From positions 343,222,505 through 343,286,504 of the forward strand of contig NC_085137.1 in NCBI RefSeq assembly GCF_035046485.1: a stretch of DNA of 64,000 nucleotides, in the 5' to 3' direction. Positions 10,972 to 23,104 of this stretch are shown here, one piece after another (within the stretch, counting starts at the first letter, position 1; every line of letters begins with the position of its first letter). A model generated the notes under the pieces. It made no database searches. It worked only from the letters and a program-made list of their open reading frames with translations, and was not told where the DNA came from. Origin of the DNA: Aedes albopictus. Taxonomy: Eukaryota; Arthropoda; Insecta; Diptera; Culicidae. Made by a program: the position numbers and the translations under genes.

Positions 10972-11888
10972 AATAAAGATTTTTTGAAAGATTAAAAAAA
11001 AATCAAAGTATCTAAAAGAAATTGTTTACAAAATGGATGACAAAACAAACAAAAAATGTAAACGGTAGGGATATTTTCTTTTATAATTATGGGTGCTTTG
11101 GATTGGATTTGGATTGGATTTGGATTGTCTTTCATGTTTAGTGGTTCATTTTTTGTATGAGTCGATGCTAGAAAACCCTAATAACTGGCATCCCTTCCAT
11201 TGGCATACACATCCTAATTCCACCACAATGTTATTGCGGGGAGATCGCAGTCCGAGAGTGACCATTTGTTGAAATTTACGATAACTGTTACTATTTTAAT
11301 TTCAGTGGTCAATGTTCCGGCCGGACTGCGTCGGCAAAATCTGGTTCTATATTTGCCCATTTTAATTAGAGTGGAATAAATTCGTCCGGGGGCCTCCGAT
11401 GTGGCACCCTGTGTTCAATTACCGCTTGCGGTCGTGTGTCGGTAACCGCTGAATTCGGAGGGGGTCATAAAACTGCCAGCAGTTCACCAGGCATCATCTG
11501 CGGAAAGGACCTCTAAAGTGTGGTTCATTTGCGCCAGCATTACGATAATGTTGATGACTTCCCACGCTGCTGGCTGACATTTGTACCGGGGTCGCATTAA
11601 ACTATCATCAAATTTATTAACTTCCATTTCGGTTCGCTTCCGGATGGCAAATAACCCTACTACACATACAGCTGTGTCACACGTTTCGGAACTCGGTGAA
11701 ATGCGATGCTGATGAGTTTTCCAGTTTACATCGCACGTCCTCCCGCTGCATCCGGTGGGAAGTGCCAACCAATTCAAATTGACAACCCTTTTTTTGCGAA
11801 CGTGGTAGCATCGGTTGAATTCATCTGGCTGGTGGTGAACCATAATGGAACGAAATGATAAACTCTCCATAACTGCAAGGCAACCTTA
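10972..11888. other. Non-repetitive intergenic or intronic stretch
   Basis: The first 250 bases contain a short GGATTTGGATTGGATTTGG repeat. From 11220 to 11880 the sequence is GC-balanced, lacks the surrounding degenerate repeat and has no convincing exon. It includes CATTTTAATTAGAGTGG, a homeodomain-type core. It could be conserved regulatory DNA, but nothing in the sequence proves that. Confidence 0.35.
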
Positions 11889-12054
11889 GGGGCTGTTTAT
11901 AAACCACGTGGACTTTTTGGGGTAGAGGGGGGTCTGGCGAAAGTCTACGCTCCATACAAATTTTCAAACTTTTGTATAAACAAAAGTCTACGAGGGAGGA
12001 GGAAAGGGGTCTAAGATGACCAAAATTTGGTCTACGTGGTTTATTTACGTACTC
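11889..12054. mobile_element. Palindromic MITE, GGGGCTGTTCAT family, copy 3
   Basis: The left arm GGGGCTGTTTATAAACCACG is intact. The right arm is recognisable as GTCTACGTGGTTTATTTACG but its last bases are worn. TTA flanks both sides (11886-11888 and 12055-12057), again a 3-bp TWA duplication. Confidence 0.8.
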
Positions 12055-12950
12055 TTACAGGATAGGAAATTTGGGAAGGAATGTTAGTTAGTCAACCACT
12101 TTTTTTTGAAGATCTATTATTTTTTTCACAAATTTAGAAATCATCACAGAATCAGACTCGCATCATAAATGTCATTCTTTCGTTTGAAACTTATGGCGAG
12201 TGTGAGCAGTAGAGGATACAGATACAAGCAACATGTTTTCCCGACATCCCCATAAAATTTGGCCACATCGTTTAAAACCTGCTCGTTCCCCATACCGGAA
12301 ATTGAAGCCACACCCTAACCTACACTCAATTTCTGCGATATCCATCACGTTCTCACTAATGTGCTATTAGCTTTTCCACCCGTCGTCGTCGGCGTCCGTT
12401 GTCGAACCGAGAAAAACTTCCTTCCAATTTGTAGTGACGAAACGGAAGGCGACGACAACCGCCGCCGTGTATCACCCGATACGCACGCATATCATGAATA
12501 TTCTTCTCGGTTTCGGCAGTCGGCACCGACCCGCTTCAGCTAGCCTTTTTCTTCGTTCGCTCCGAATGCAGTCAGTGTGTTGCCGTTGGCAGACAGTTTG
12601 TCAGCAAGTCGCATTTTTTTTTTGGGAATCGTTATACACAGACAGAGAACTAGCCGTTGAGAGGGCTTTTTGGGGCATTAGCAGTCAAATCACATTCGAC
12701 CGGCAAACCTTTCTTCCCCGCTGTCGTCTCCGCCATTTCGATTCGTTCTTTCTAGGCGTCACGTGTGACTCCATGAATGTGGAGGATCTAGTAGGATTGC
12801 TTCTTCTAGAGGGATGTGCGTACGTTAGTCCTAGTGGATTGCACAGTGAAAACGTTGCGCTGTACTTCAGTCGTTCTGTTTGTTTGAAAAGCTGTTGAAA
12901 TTAATTTTGAGATGTATCTTCGTTAGTTTGTTAGCCGTAGAATTCTTGCA
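12055..12950 (+). other. GC-balanced unique stretch, possible 5' region of a host gene
   Basis: From about 12340 the sequence has runs such as CCGTCGTCGTCGGCGTCC and an initiator-like TCAGTGTG near 12570. A plus-strand frame over 12434-12898 is open but reads as low-quality protein without a domain, so I do not call it coding. A promoter or 5' untranslated exon is possible; I see no splice structure that decides it. Confidence 0.25.
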
Positions 12951-13510
12951 ACAATTTACGAAAGAATTGCTGCTGGAATTCTCGAGAAAAATTGCTGGAG
13001 GGATTCCCGAAGGACTTTTAGTAGGAATTGACGAAGAAATTCCAGGAGGAATTGCCTAAAGAAATTCCAAAGGAATTCCCAAAGAAATTCCAGATGAAAT
13101 TCTTGAAGGAATTCGCGAAGGGATTCTCGAAGGAATTTCTGGAGGATTTCCCGAAGGAATTTCTGGAGGAATTTCCAAAGGAATTGATGGAGGAATTCCC
13201 AAAGGAATTGCTGGAAAAGCTTCCGAAAGAATTACTAGAGGAACTTCCGAAGGAATTCCTGGAGGAATGCCCGAAGAAATTCCTAGAGGAATTTCCGAAT
13301 GAATTCCCAAAGAAATTCCCGAACGAACTAATTCCTAGAGGGATTTCCGTAGGAATTCCTGGATAAATTCCCAAAGGTATTCCTGTAGGAATCCCCGAAG
13401 AAGTTCCTGGAGAAATCCCTGAATAAATTCTTGGAGATTTTTCGAAGGAATTCCAGGATGAATTATAGCAAGAATTCCTGATTGAATTCCGGAAAGAATT
13501 CTGGGATGAA
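12951..13510. repeat. Moderately diverged 12-bp GGAATTCC-type tandem repeat
   Basis: Units like GGAATTCCTGGAGGAATTCC and CGAAGGAATTTCTGGAGGA follow one another with point changes. Because the period is a multiple of three, frames stay open on both strands for more than 100 codons; these are artefacts. The tract is intermediate in homogeneity between the 4.9-10.5 kb tract and the 24-bp satellite. Confidence 0.8.
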
Positions 13511-13603
13511 TAAGACAGATCGATGAAGTACTAGATTTGTAGTAATGAGCTGAATTTTAGTATGGTGAGAAGGTCAATTCTCCGTTTCTGCAATAAAAAG
13601 GTG

Positions 13604-13772
13604 CAAAAAGCGGGGGTATTATGGTTTCTTGCCTAATTTGATGCTGTTTGAGAAAAACTTCGGGCAACAGTGTTGTTTTCTCCATTTCTTGCAACATAAA
13701 CAACAAAGTTATTCAAAGTTTTGCTCAAACAGCATCAAATTAGGTAAAGAGTCATAATACCCACGCTTTTTG
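13604..13772. mobile_element. Foldback MITE with CAAAAAGCG(G/T)GGGTATTATG ends
   Basis: CAAAAAGCGGGGGTATTATG at the left pairs with CATAATACCCACGCTTTTTG at the right. A second inner pair, GCCTAATTTGATGCTGTTTG and CAAACAGCATCAAATTAGG, continues the arms. A target duplication is not evident. The element lies between two tracts of the 12/24-bp repeat. Confidence 0.75.
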
Positions 13773-13917
13773 ATCCATTGGGAGAAATTCCCAAAGGAAT
13801 TGGTGGAAAAATACTCGAAGGAATTCGTGGAGGAGTTCCATAACGAAATACTGGAGGAATTTCCGAAGAAATACATAGAGAAAATCAGAAGAAATACCTT
13901 AGGAATCTTCACAAGGG

Positions 13918-15096
13918 TTCCTGGAGAAATCTCCATAGGGATTCCTGGAGAAATCTCCGTAGGGATTCCCGGATGAATCTCCGTAGGGATTCCCGGAGGA
14001 ATCTCCGTAGGGATTCCCGGAGGAATCTCCGTAGGGATTCCCGGAGGAATCTCCGTAGGGATTCCCGGAGGAATCTCCGTAGGGATTCCCGGAGGAATCT
14101 CCGTAGGGATTCCCGGAGGAATCTCCGTAGGGATTCCCGGAGGAATCTCCGTAGGGATTCCCGGAGGAATCTCCGTAGGGATTCCCGGAGGAATCTCCGT
14201 AGGGATTCCCGGAGGAATCTCCGTAGGGATTCCCGGAGGAATCTCCGTAGGGATTCCCGGAGGAATCTCCGTAGGGATTCCCGGAGGAATCTCCGTAGGG
14301 ATTCCCGGAGGAATCTCCGTAGGGATTCCCGGAGGAATCTCCGTAGGGATTCCCGGAGGAATCTCCGTAGGGATTCCCGGAGGAATCTCCGTAGGGATTC
14401 CCGGAGGAATCTCCGTAGGGATTCCCGGAGGAATCTCCGTAGGGATTCCCGGAGGAATCTCCGTAGGGATTCCCGGAGGAATCTCCGTAGGGATTCCCGG
14501 AGGAATCTCCGTAGGGATTCCCGGAGGAATCTCCGAAGGGATTCCCGGAGGAATCTCCGTAGGGATTCCCGGAGGAATCTCCGTAGGGATTCCCGGAGGA
14601 ATCTCCGTAGGGATTCCCGGAGGAATCTCCGTAGGGATTCCCGGAGGAATCTCCGTAGGGATTCCCGGAGGAATCTCCGTAGGGATTCCCGGAGGAATCT
14701 CCGTAGGGATTCCCGGAGGAATCTCCGTAGGGATTCCCGGAGGAATCTCCGTAGGGATTCCCGGAGGAATCTCCGGGGAATCCCCAAGGAATCTCCGTGG
14801 GGATTCCCGGAGGAATCTCCGTGGGGATTCCCGGAGGAATCTCCGTGGGGATTCCCGAAGGAATCTCCGTGGGGATTCCCGGAGGAACCTCCGTGGGGAT
14901 TCCCGGAGGAATCTCCGGGGAATCCCCAATGAATCTCCGTGGGGATTCCCGGAGGAATCTCCGTGGGGATTCCCGGAGGAATCTCCGTGGGGATTCCCGG
15001 AGGAATCTCCGTGGGGATTCCCGGAGGAATCTCCGTGGGGATTCCCGGAGGAATCTCCGTGGGGATTCCCGGAGGAATCTCCGTGGGGATTCCTGG
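13918..15096. repeat. 24-bp satellite array, near homogeneous
   Basis: The unit is GGATTCCCGGAGGAATCTCC plus GTAG. More than 30 almost identical units run from about 13973 to 14773, with one GTA-to-GAA change near 14535. Then the unit changes to a GTGG version in two short blocks (about 14790-14915 and 14935-15090), each preceded by the interrupting motif CTCCGGGGAATCCCCAA (14771 and 14911 regions). A 24-bp period without stops keeps frames open in several registers on both strands; the long frames are artefacts. This is a satellite with block structure, not a CRISPR array, because there are no spacers. Confidence 0.95.
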
Positions 15097-15223
15097 AAGA
15101 GATTCCAATGGAAATACTGCAGAAATTGACGATGAAACCCCGGTGTAATTTCCGCAGGGATTTCTGGAGGAATCTCCATAGGGATTTCGGAAGGAATCTC
15201 CGTAGGGATTTCTGGAGAAATTG

Positions 15224-15367
15224 CCATTCCAAGTAACATTTTGATAACCAAATAGTCTTGTAGAGGTTTTGATGACCGTCATAAAATTTGATGCCTTTTA
15301 TTTTAGTTGTATGAAGGCTCTCAAAACCTCTTCTAGTCTTTTTGACTAAAAATGTTACTTAGGATGG
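15224..15367. mobile_element. MITE with AAGTAACATTTT inverted ends
   Basis: AAGTAACATTTTGATAACC at the left and GACTAAAAATGTTACTT at the right are inverted. The similarity continues outward (CCATTCC against GGATGGG). The interior contains AGAGGTTTTGATG paired with CTCTCAAAACCTC. It abuts the distal end of the 24-bp repeat tract. Confidence 0.7.
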
Positions 15368-16439
15368 GAATACCCGTACAAATCCCGTAAAGATTCCTGG
15401 AATAATCTTAATAGGAATTCTTGTAGGGATTTTTAAGAAATTAAGTGATGAAATCTCTGAAGAAATTTCTCAAATTCCTTAAATATTTCCTGGAGTTAAG
15501 CCGCTTTTCCTGTGAACGAGCCCACAAGTCCATGTGCCTGATTGGGAACCATCATACATTTAGAGCTCTTCGATATTTTATGAGGAAGTTGTTGGAGCAG
15601 AGCTGGCTGGATTATATCCGTTCCGGAAATCGTTAGGGTAGTCTTCGAAGTGTTTTCCCAATCGCGGCAGGTGTTCTTTTCATCTTATGCGTTTCAGCAT
15701 AAAAAGCAAAATCCGTCATCACAAGCAATTTTCGATAGTGATTAAAATTCGATACACGTCGCCGGTCCGAACACCAGTTTCCCATCCACAGCATCACTTA
15801 TCTACATGGAACATCCTGCTGGCCAGTGAACCCCCGGAGCCCTTAATTCAAGTTTGATGAATTCAATTTATAGTCAGACTTTGTTGAACGAGGCCATCGG
15901 GGGAAAACTTAAATCTAATTTTCATTAAATTTTCCTCCTCTTGATGCATGTACGGGCACACAAATGCCATCATTCAGGCGCACAACAATGTTACACCACC
16001 AGCCGAGTGACATCCTAGTACGTATGTACATCCCGCACACACACACGCTCATACTCATACGCACGCATGTCTCTCACCATCAACCCAGCATCCGACAGCT
16101 TTGCAATCGATTTCTCATCAGGATCCACCAGAGCTCTTCACCAGATTTTAGTGTAGGCAACACGACAGCAATCTCGAGTCAAAACAAACTTCGATAGCGA
16201 CGACGGAGGCGGCGACTACAGTCAAGCCGGCAACTAACAACAACCAACGTTGACAATGTCGGCCAGTTGTCTCTAGACAACACAACCTCCGTCCTTCTCT
16301 TCTAAATGGCTTTTCATATCTATTGAAATTTGATCCTAATGTAGGTGATTTTGAAAGCAGGCGTTAGTTAATTCCCATCATTTAAATTTGTGTAAACTTC
16401 ACACACTGTATACAGTATACCTTATAAGGTAAAACCTTG
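15368..16439. other. Repeat remnant then unique non-coding sequence
   Basis: Up to about 15480 there is degenerate GGAATTC-type repeat. From 15640 to 16300 the sequence is GC-balanced, unique-looking, with CA-rich simple sequence around 16030-16060. I see no exon with coding character. Confidence 0.3.
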
Positions 16440-16525
16440 AATTGAGAAACCCTGTGCCAGACCGGGATTCGAACTCATCATTTCCCGATGGATCAACCAA
16501 ACACCTTTTCCCACTGGACCACCGG
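16440..16525 (-). repeat. tRNA-like SINE head remnant
   Basis: On the minus strand, GGTGGTCCAGTGGGAAAAGG resembles an A-box region and GAGTTCGAATCCCGGTC contains a B box. The cloverleaf is not clean and no SINE body or tail is recognisable, so it is a decayed SINE or tRNA-derived piece. Confidence 0.5.
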
Positions 16526-17440
16526 GGGCCCATGAGATATGTACGTAACGAGAATTACGACTCCATGAACATCAACAGCATGCAATAAAGCAGTGGCACA
16601 GAGGCATAACACATCTTGTGGGCCCAAGTACCTACACTCTCGAATGCTTCCTTCTCTCAGCTCCATAGTTGACTTGGCAGCTCGGCAAACCGTGTCCTCC
16701 AGATCAGCAATCGCCATCGTTGGCGCCGCCATATTCACTTTCTAAACGGGAGACGGCCGCCAACAGCAACAACGGTGCGGTGGCAGTATGTAAGTAGCAA
16801 CAACCGGGACCGGAAAAGCCCGTCGTCGCGGTGTTTGACTTCGAGTGGGGCTTACTTTTGTTCGACACATCGCGCGGAAAATATGGAAGGGTAGGTGGTA
16901 CTATTTTGATCTTGCGTTTTTAGTTTGGATTTTAATGGTGAATCATATAAAAAGTTTAAAAAAATCTAAAACAGTTCTGAAAATTTACAAATTATTCGCT
17001 CAACACTGTATCACCCCTACCGTTAACAAGCAACGCGCGACTGACAGCTGAACAATAGTACGTTTAATCAAATCATGACACGGAATCCATTGCTGCAGCA
17101 GCCGTTAGTTCGCAATCTACGCTCCTCGGGAAAACGACGGAAGGTGTGAGTTTCGATTAGAAGCGATCGGATACAGCTTCAGTTTCACAGCAGGATGTGT
17201 TTTTCCGCGGGAGACTATGTGTACCTAGTATGTACCTGCTACTGTTGCGGCTGCCTAGACTGACTGACGACTAGCAGGAAGAGTTGTTGATGGCAAACAC
17301 TATCAACCGGAAAATGAAAGTGGTTTCTGGTGACTGTGTCGCCGGTATCGATTTGAGTGAGCTTTAATGGACGTGTGAGGGAGTTCCATTGGGCAGCTGT
17401 TTTCATTCAATCTTTTGTAATTCGGCTATTTTTACAATAA
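16526..17440 (+). other. GC-balanced unique stretch with a weak candidate exon
   Basis: The stretch is unlike the surrounding AT-rich repeats. A short frame beginning at the ATG near 17075 (MTRNPLLQQPLVRNLRSSGK) runs to a possible donor, AAG followed by GTGTGAGT, near 17143. A first exon is conceivable, but no second exon can be linked to it. I would not annotate a gene here on sequence alone. Confidence 0.2.
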
Positions 17441-20400
17441 TGCTAGTTATGTCATCAGATCGTATGGTAATGCCATATGGTGCAAAAATTGTACACATGT
17501 GAATTTCTTTAAAAAAATACCCATATTCAAGAATTCCTCAGACAAATTTCAATGAAATCGTTCAAAAAATTCTTGTAAGCATTTCTCTGAAGAATTATTT
17601 AGTTATTCCTCCGAATTAATTTGAAAGTTTCCTTAGACATTCTTCAACAAAGAACTAAAGACATTCTTTCTGTAAATTTCTGACAATTTCTTAAGCAATC
17701 CTTCAACAATTTCTTAAGGAAGCTTCATTAGGAATCCCTCCGGTAATCCCGGGAATTCCTTCCGACAAAGAATTTCTTCAGCAATATGTTGAGAAATCTC
17801 TGAAGTTGTTGTAGGATAAATTTCTTTACAAATCATCGGAGAAATTCAGCATGGAATATCCGAAATTCATAGAAAAAAAAAGATGGATGAGCTTGTAAAG
17901 AGTTGATTTAGCATTTCATCATATTTATGTGTAACCCTCCTTTGGAATTAGGGTCATTTTTTACCCAAACCATACTCTATGTCAGTCTTATCCTTCAGAA
18001 ATTGTCGGAAAAATTCATGAAGAAATTAACCTAAACAAAAGCATGAAAAAGTTGCATTTGAATTTCAAATTTAGAAGACATTGTCCGGCGAAAATTCCAA
18101 ATAAATTACTGTAGGAATTCACAAAAATTGTCAGAGCTATTTAAAAAAAAATGGATGAAATAACAGAATTTCCAAATACATTTAAAATACTGAATAAATT
18201 GTTCAACTCCAAATTACAAACAATCTAAATAAACAATAAATTTGCTGGGGTCATTCCTCCAGGAATTACCTGAAAAATTTCTGACGAAATTGTTGAAACA
18301 CCTCTCGAGTAATTTCTTGGGAAATATCTGACGGAAACTTCAGAGACGTTACTACAGGAGTACGAAACGGATTCAAAGGGATGTATAAAGGAGTTTACAG
18401 AGAAGTAGCAAACGAAAAATTCAAAGAAACTGCCAATGTAATTGTTGGAAAATTTTGTAAAGAAATTGCTTGAAGAATTCCCGAAAGAATCTTGTGGTAG
18501 TATTTTGGATAGTTTCAAATGCCGGAGCAATCTCTAAAAATGACGAGAAGCCGTGAAGAAACTACATGAGAAATTCTTAGAAGAATGTACGGGAAAATTT
18601 AGAATTAATGTCAGAGAAATTCTGAACATTTTTTACGAACTTCTCCGGACATATCCACGAGAAACTTTACTCTCAGTTTATATACGAGTGCATCCCAGAC
18701 TCTGTCAAAGACATTTTTTTGGAACTAATTTGAGAATTTCTTTATGGATATTCCAATGGTACCTAAAGTGAAAATTCTTCCGACAGTAACTTCAAAATTT
18801 GTTTTCAGATATTCCTTCATGAGTTTCTGGGAAAAATGTTTTCTGCATTTTAAGAAAATTTTCTGGATTTTTTTTTAAATTGTCGAAGGGAATTTCTCTA
18901 GTTGGTTATATATAAACTACTTTGGCAATTTCTTGATGATTTTTTCTGAAAATTTTTATTGTAATTGTGCTCAAAATATCCTTAGAAATTTCTTCGGAAG
19001 TTTTAATAGGATTTTTCAACCGATCACTTGATAAACTTTTTCGAAATTTCCTCGTGGGATTTCTCATACAATTTCTTCGATTGAGAAAATCTTCAGTTAA
19101 TTTTCGGTGAAAAATTCCTCACGCAATGATTCAAGTTATTTTTTTTCTGACAGTCGCTGGAATAATCCATCCGTAAATTGTTTTATTTAAAAGATATTGA
19201 ATTCTAGAAAGAAAAAAACGTTGAAAGAGTTTTTTTCAATTTTTCATGATCGTGGAACCAAAACAATACCCAGATTTTATATACCTATTCATTAGAAAAA
19301 TCAGAAAATTTGGCATAACTGATAAAAACAGAGATGTATGTTTTTTAGTTTTTGAGTTGTGATTTTTTTTAAATATAATGTCTAGTTTTTCCATACAAAG
19401 ACACTTTCGAAAATTTAATTGTACATATTTTGAATCAGATACAAGATACAAGAAACGCAACTTATATAATTGCATTTTTTTTTAAACAAAAACACAATTC
19501 AGCCCCTTTAACGTATTTTTCATGAAAACTAGAATTCAAAAGTTTTCAAACAAAAAAAAACAAAGAAGTTTAAAATCGGTTTTGAATTTTTTTGATTTTT
19601 TGTGCCACTCTATCATAAAATTGGTCACCGTAATGATGAAATAAAAAAATATGGGTCTAATTATTTTCGAAAAACTACAAAATTAATAAATTTCATGACA
19701 ATCGGAGTTGCACTACAGCGTTTTTCTTTGGAATGGCTGTTTGAAGATCCTCGCTTTGGACGATTATTACTGTAATTAACGCACGATATTCTTGGAGGAT
19801 TTTCATTCTTGATTACTTGTTTACAATTCTCTTGACAGATTTCCGGTTAAACTCTCGTTAGCCTTATGGTTGAGACTTGGATTTGCCTATCCAACGACGA
19901 GTAACTAGATTGTCAATCCTACTGAAAATTCTATTCAACACCGGGATTTTTTTTTTGATAAATTCTTCTGGAGATTCCACCATAGATTTCTTTTAAAAAA
20001 CTTTCCTCGGATTCCTTAAGAAACTCCTTCCTCTAGAGGAGCCTCCAGGAATTTCACCAAGATTTTTTATGGAAAACCTACCATACATAAGAAATTCCCC
20101 CGTGGATTGATTCTGAAATTTATCCGGGGATTCTTTGGGAAAACCAACCAGGGTTTTCAGATATTCTCAGTCTTTTTAGAATATATTTAGAATAGAATTT
20201 ATTAGAATAAGAGATTAGAATTTTAACATAAATTTCTCTAGGAATTCATTAAAAAAAAACTTCCAAATATTCTTACAGAAATATTTTTCAATGATGTCTT
20301 GAGATAATTCTCCTGCGACTCGGTAAGAAAGATATCCAAAGTTCCCTTTTGAAACTCTTACAGGGATTTCTTTCAAAAACTCCCCCAGAGATTCCTCCAT

Positions 20401-23020
20401 AAATTTCTATAGAGAACCATCTATGGATGCTTTCTTAAATTGTTCCATTGAAAAGCAAATTCATGAAATGTATCACGCAATAGTTGTGCATTTATTACAT
20501 CTGTGACCAAAGCGGATCCTTCTACTCTCTAGAAAGTGTGACGTCTTTTATGGACGTTTCTTCTTTAAAACATCTCCGTAAATTCCTTCATTAAATACAT
20601 AATCCAAGGATTCTTTCAAAAATTCCTCCATCGGTTCCTTCAAAACTTCATTCGGGTATTTTTCAATATTTTTTTACACGGCTCCAAGCAAGTTCCTTTA
20701 GAGATTCAGAGAAAGAAATGCATACAGAGATTCCTTTAGGAGTTCCTTCGGGTATTCTTCCGTATATTTTCTCGGAAATTCTTCTTGGATTTCTTCCAAA
20801 GATGCCTTTAGGAATTTCTCTAAGAATGTTTTATAGAAAATTATATAGAAATTTTTTTGGAAATTTAATTTTGCTGTTACTCTTTATAGAAGTTTAAACA
20901 TTTACTTCGACATTCTTTCAGGATTTTCTTTAAATAACTTACGCGATTTTTTTTCGAATATTCTTTATGAAAATGCATTAGTTTTTAATGAGGAGTTCCT
21001 CCAGGAATTTTTCCAAATATTTGAAATCCTAAGGGAATTTCACCCTTTTTTGTGACTTTGCAAATCAGTTTTTCCAGGTATTGCTCAAGGATTTTTTTCA
21101 GCAAAATTTTCTAGGATTTCTTGGGAAAATTTCTTATTATTGTTTTAAATATTCCTCCAGGGATTTTAAAGAATAGGGTAGCAAACCACTTGAGCAGTGG
21201 CCGGTATTTTGGGAACTTACGCTATAACTCATTAAATTAACTACCCGCTTGGCGCACACCCACAGTTGATCAGTAGGAGTAAATCCATTTAATTTTGTAT
21301 GGTGAAAAGCATCTAAACTTGAATTACTTGAGATAGAAAGCTTTTCCTGAAAAAATATTTGGTAGGCTTCATAGTGGTCACCATTGTGCACAACCACAAC
21401 CAAATATTTTTTTCGAATAATGTATTGCACTTCGATAAATGTGCCTTTAGATGCTATTCGCCATACAATATATTTGCGATTTACTTTTAGCGATTTTTCG
21501 CGCATAGAAGCTAGCGCCACATTGGTCGATGCGGAGAGTAGGAAAACAGCCGATGTAGTTAATTCATTCCAAACCAGTAGACTTGAAATCTTGTACACGG
21601 TTAGATATTATACGCATCTCACCGTCTACCAAAAATTATGTTAATTGATTCGAAATTGGCTGAGTGCCCAAAATAGGAGCCCTGCCGAGATGGTTCCACT
21701 TCCCTGTCTCCAGGAGTTTCTAGCGAAATACAAAAGATTTTGTTTTTAAATCCTTCAAGGATTCTTCCAGAAGTTTCTCCATGGGTTCCATCTGGAACTT
21801 CTTCAGGAATTTGCCAGAAATATTTCCAGATTTTTTTTTTTCTATGAATGTCTTTAAAGAATTTCATCGGAAATTTTAGTAGAAATTCATCTTGAGCATT
21901 TTTAAAAATCCTGCAGCGATTCTTTCGGGATTTCTTTCAGAGTTTCTCCAGGAATATCCTGCCAAATTTTGTCAGGATTTATCGATGAGATTTATTCAGT
22001 TATTTTGTCAGATATTCCTTCATGGAATTTACAGAAGTACTTCGGGAAATTACACAAAAATACTAGAGAAATATTTCAAGAATTTCTTGAAGGAATTTCC
22101 AAAGGAATAACTGGAGATACTTCTAGAGATTACAAGGTAAAATGAAAAATGTCTGTGCAGATTTCCAAACAATACTCTCTAAATGAATTTATATAGTAAT
22201 CTTTGGAAGAGTTTCTGGAGGGATCCCTTGAGATAGCGCTAGAGAACTTCCTACAAGAATTTTCCAAGAAACTTTTAGACACATTCAAGAGAAAAACCCG
22301 TGAACAATGTCTTAAAAACCAATTCCTGGAAAGATTTCTTAGGAAAAACTCTTGAAGAATTTCTGAAGCAAACATCAAAAAAAAATCTGGATCATTCCTT
22401 GAAATAGTTTCTGAAGGAATCAGAAAGGAAACTGCATACAAAGGTATTGGTGGAAACATTTTATTAAATAACCGCCAGAGGAACTTTCGGAGGAAACCCA
22501 GCAGATATTTGAAACAAATCTGGAAGAATTCTTGAGTTTTGAATCTCCCAAGGAACGCCTGAAAATGTGGGGAATACTCTGCAGTTATTCCATGATAAAT
22601 TTCTTGAGATATTTCTGAAGAATGGACAAGAAATTAATCCGGAAGAGATTTCTGAAAGCATTTCTGAAAGAACTTCGAAAAGTATTGCTGACGGGTCCCC
22701 GGAAAAAAATCTAAAAGAATCCCTTAGGAAGGTCTCAATGAATACTAAGAGAAGCTTATGATGCAAACCCCGGAGGATTATTTGAGAAACTTCTGAGACG
22801 AATCTTATTGTGAGAACTTTCTAGAGAAATTTCTGAAGTAACATTTGAGAAAATCTCAGGAGGAATTCCAGAAAGAAACCTCTCGAAGCTCCAACAAAAA
22901 TTCAGAAAGCGTTCCTGCAAAGAAAAAATCTGAATTTCTAAAGGAATCACTGGCGAAATTTCGGGATAGATACTCGGAGGAACCTCTAAGAATTTTCTGC
23001 AAGAATCTCTTGAGCAATTA
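17441..23020. repeat. AT-rich degenerate repeat tract, mixed orientation
   Basis: Diverged GGAATTTC/GAAATTCC motifs continue, but orientation changes along the tract. Around 19800-21130 the dominant reading is GGAATTCCTTCAGG-like (opposite to 4.9-10.5 kb), and around 22110-23000 it is GAGGAATTTCTG-like again. About 19230-19760 is a different, poly-A/T-rich sequence. I see no gene, and small frames are low-complexity. Confidence 0.6.
21170..21690. mobile_element. Possible non-autonomous TIR element
   Basis: A non-repeat insert with CAGTGGCCGGTATTTTGGG near 21195 and, inverted at the right, CAGGGCTCCTATTTTGGG (near 21690) interrupts the degenerate tract. The shared TATTTTGGG core and CAG start recall hAT ends, but no matching 8-bp duplication is visible, so the call is tentative. 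Confidence 0.35.
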
Positions 23021-23030
23021 TTGAAAAAAA

Positions 23031-23094
23031 TATTATTATTATTATTATTAGCTTTATTAAGGAGATTTTCAGCTCGCGGCTGGTTCATCTCCAC
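23031..23094 (-). mobile_element. Minimal retroposon insertion: only a 3' hairpin and ATT tail
   Basis: On the minus strand the insert begins GTGGAGATGAACCAGCCGCG, folds as GGAGAT ... CAGC / GCTG ... ATCTCC, and ends in AATAAAGC plus ATA repeats. It is flanked by TTGAAAAAAA at 23021-23030 and 23095-23104, consistent with target-primed insertion, although the duplication is low complexity. It is the extreme 3' end of the family seen in full at 6536-6751. Confidence 0.75.
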
Positions 23095-23104
23095 TTGAAA
23101 AAAA

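Noticed and set aside
12434..12898. 154-codon plus-strand frame as a gene
   Set aside because: No domain, no coding bias, no splice or homology clue.
13028..13374. Open frames over 110 codons on both strands
   Set aside because: Degenerate 12-bp repeat, low-complexity translation on both strands.
13918..15096. CRISPR-like regular repeat
   Set aside because: Units abut without unique spacers, and the context is eukaryotic.
13709..15282. Open frames of 319-507 codons on both strands, in several registers
   Set aside because: They are produced by a stop-free 24-bp repeat whose period is a multiple of three; protein is a pure repeat (PPGIPTEI, SSGNPYGD or RRFLRESL) with no flanking gene structure.
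21137..21598. 153-codon minus-strand frame as a gene
   Set aside because: It lies inside a possible non-autonomous TIR insert and has no transposase or other domain.
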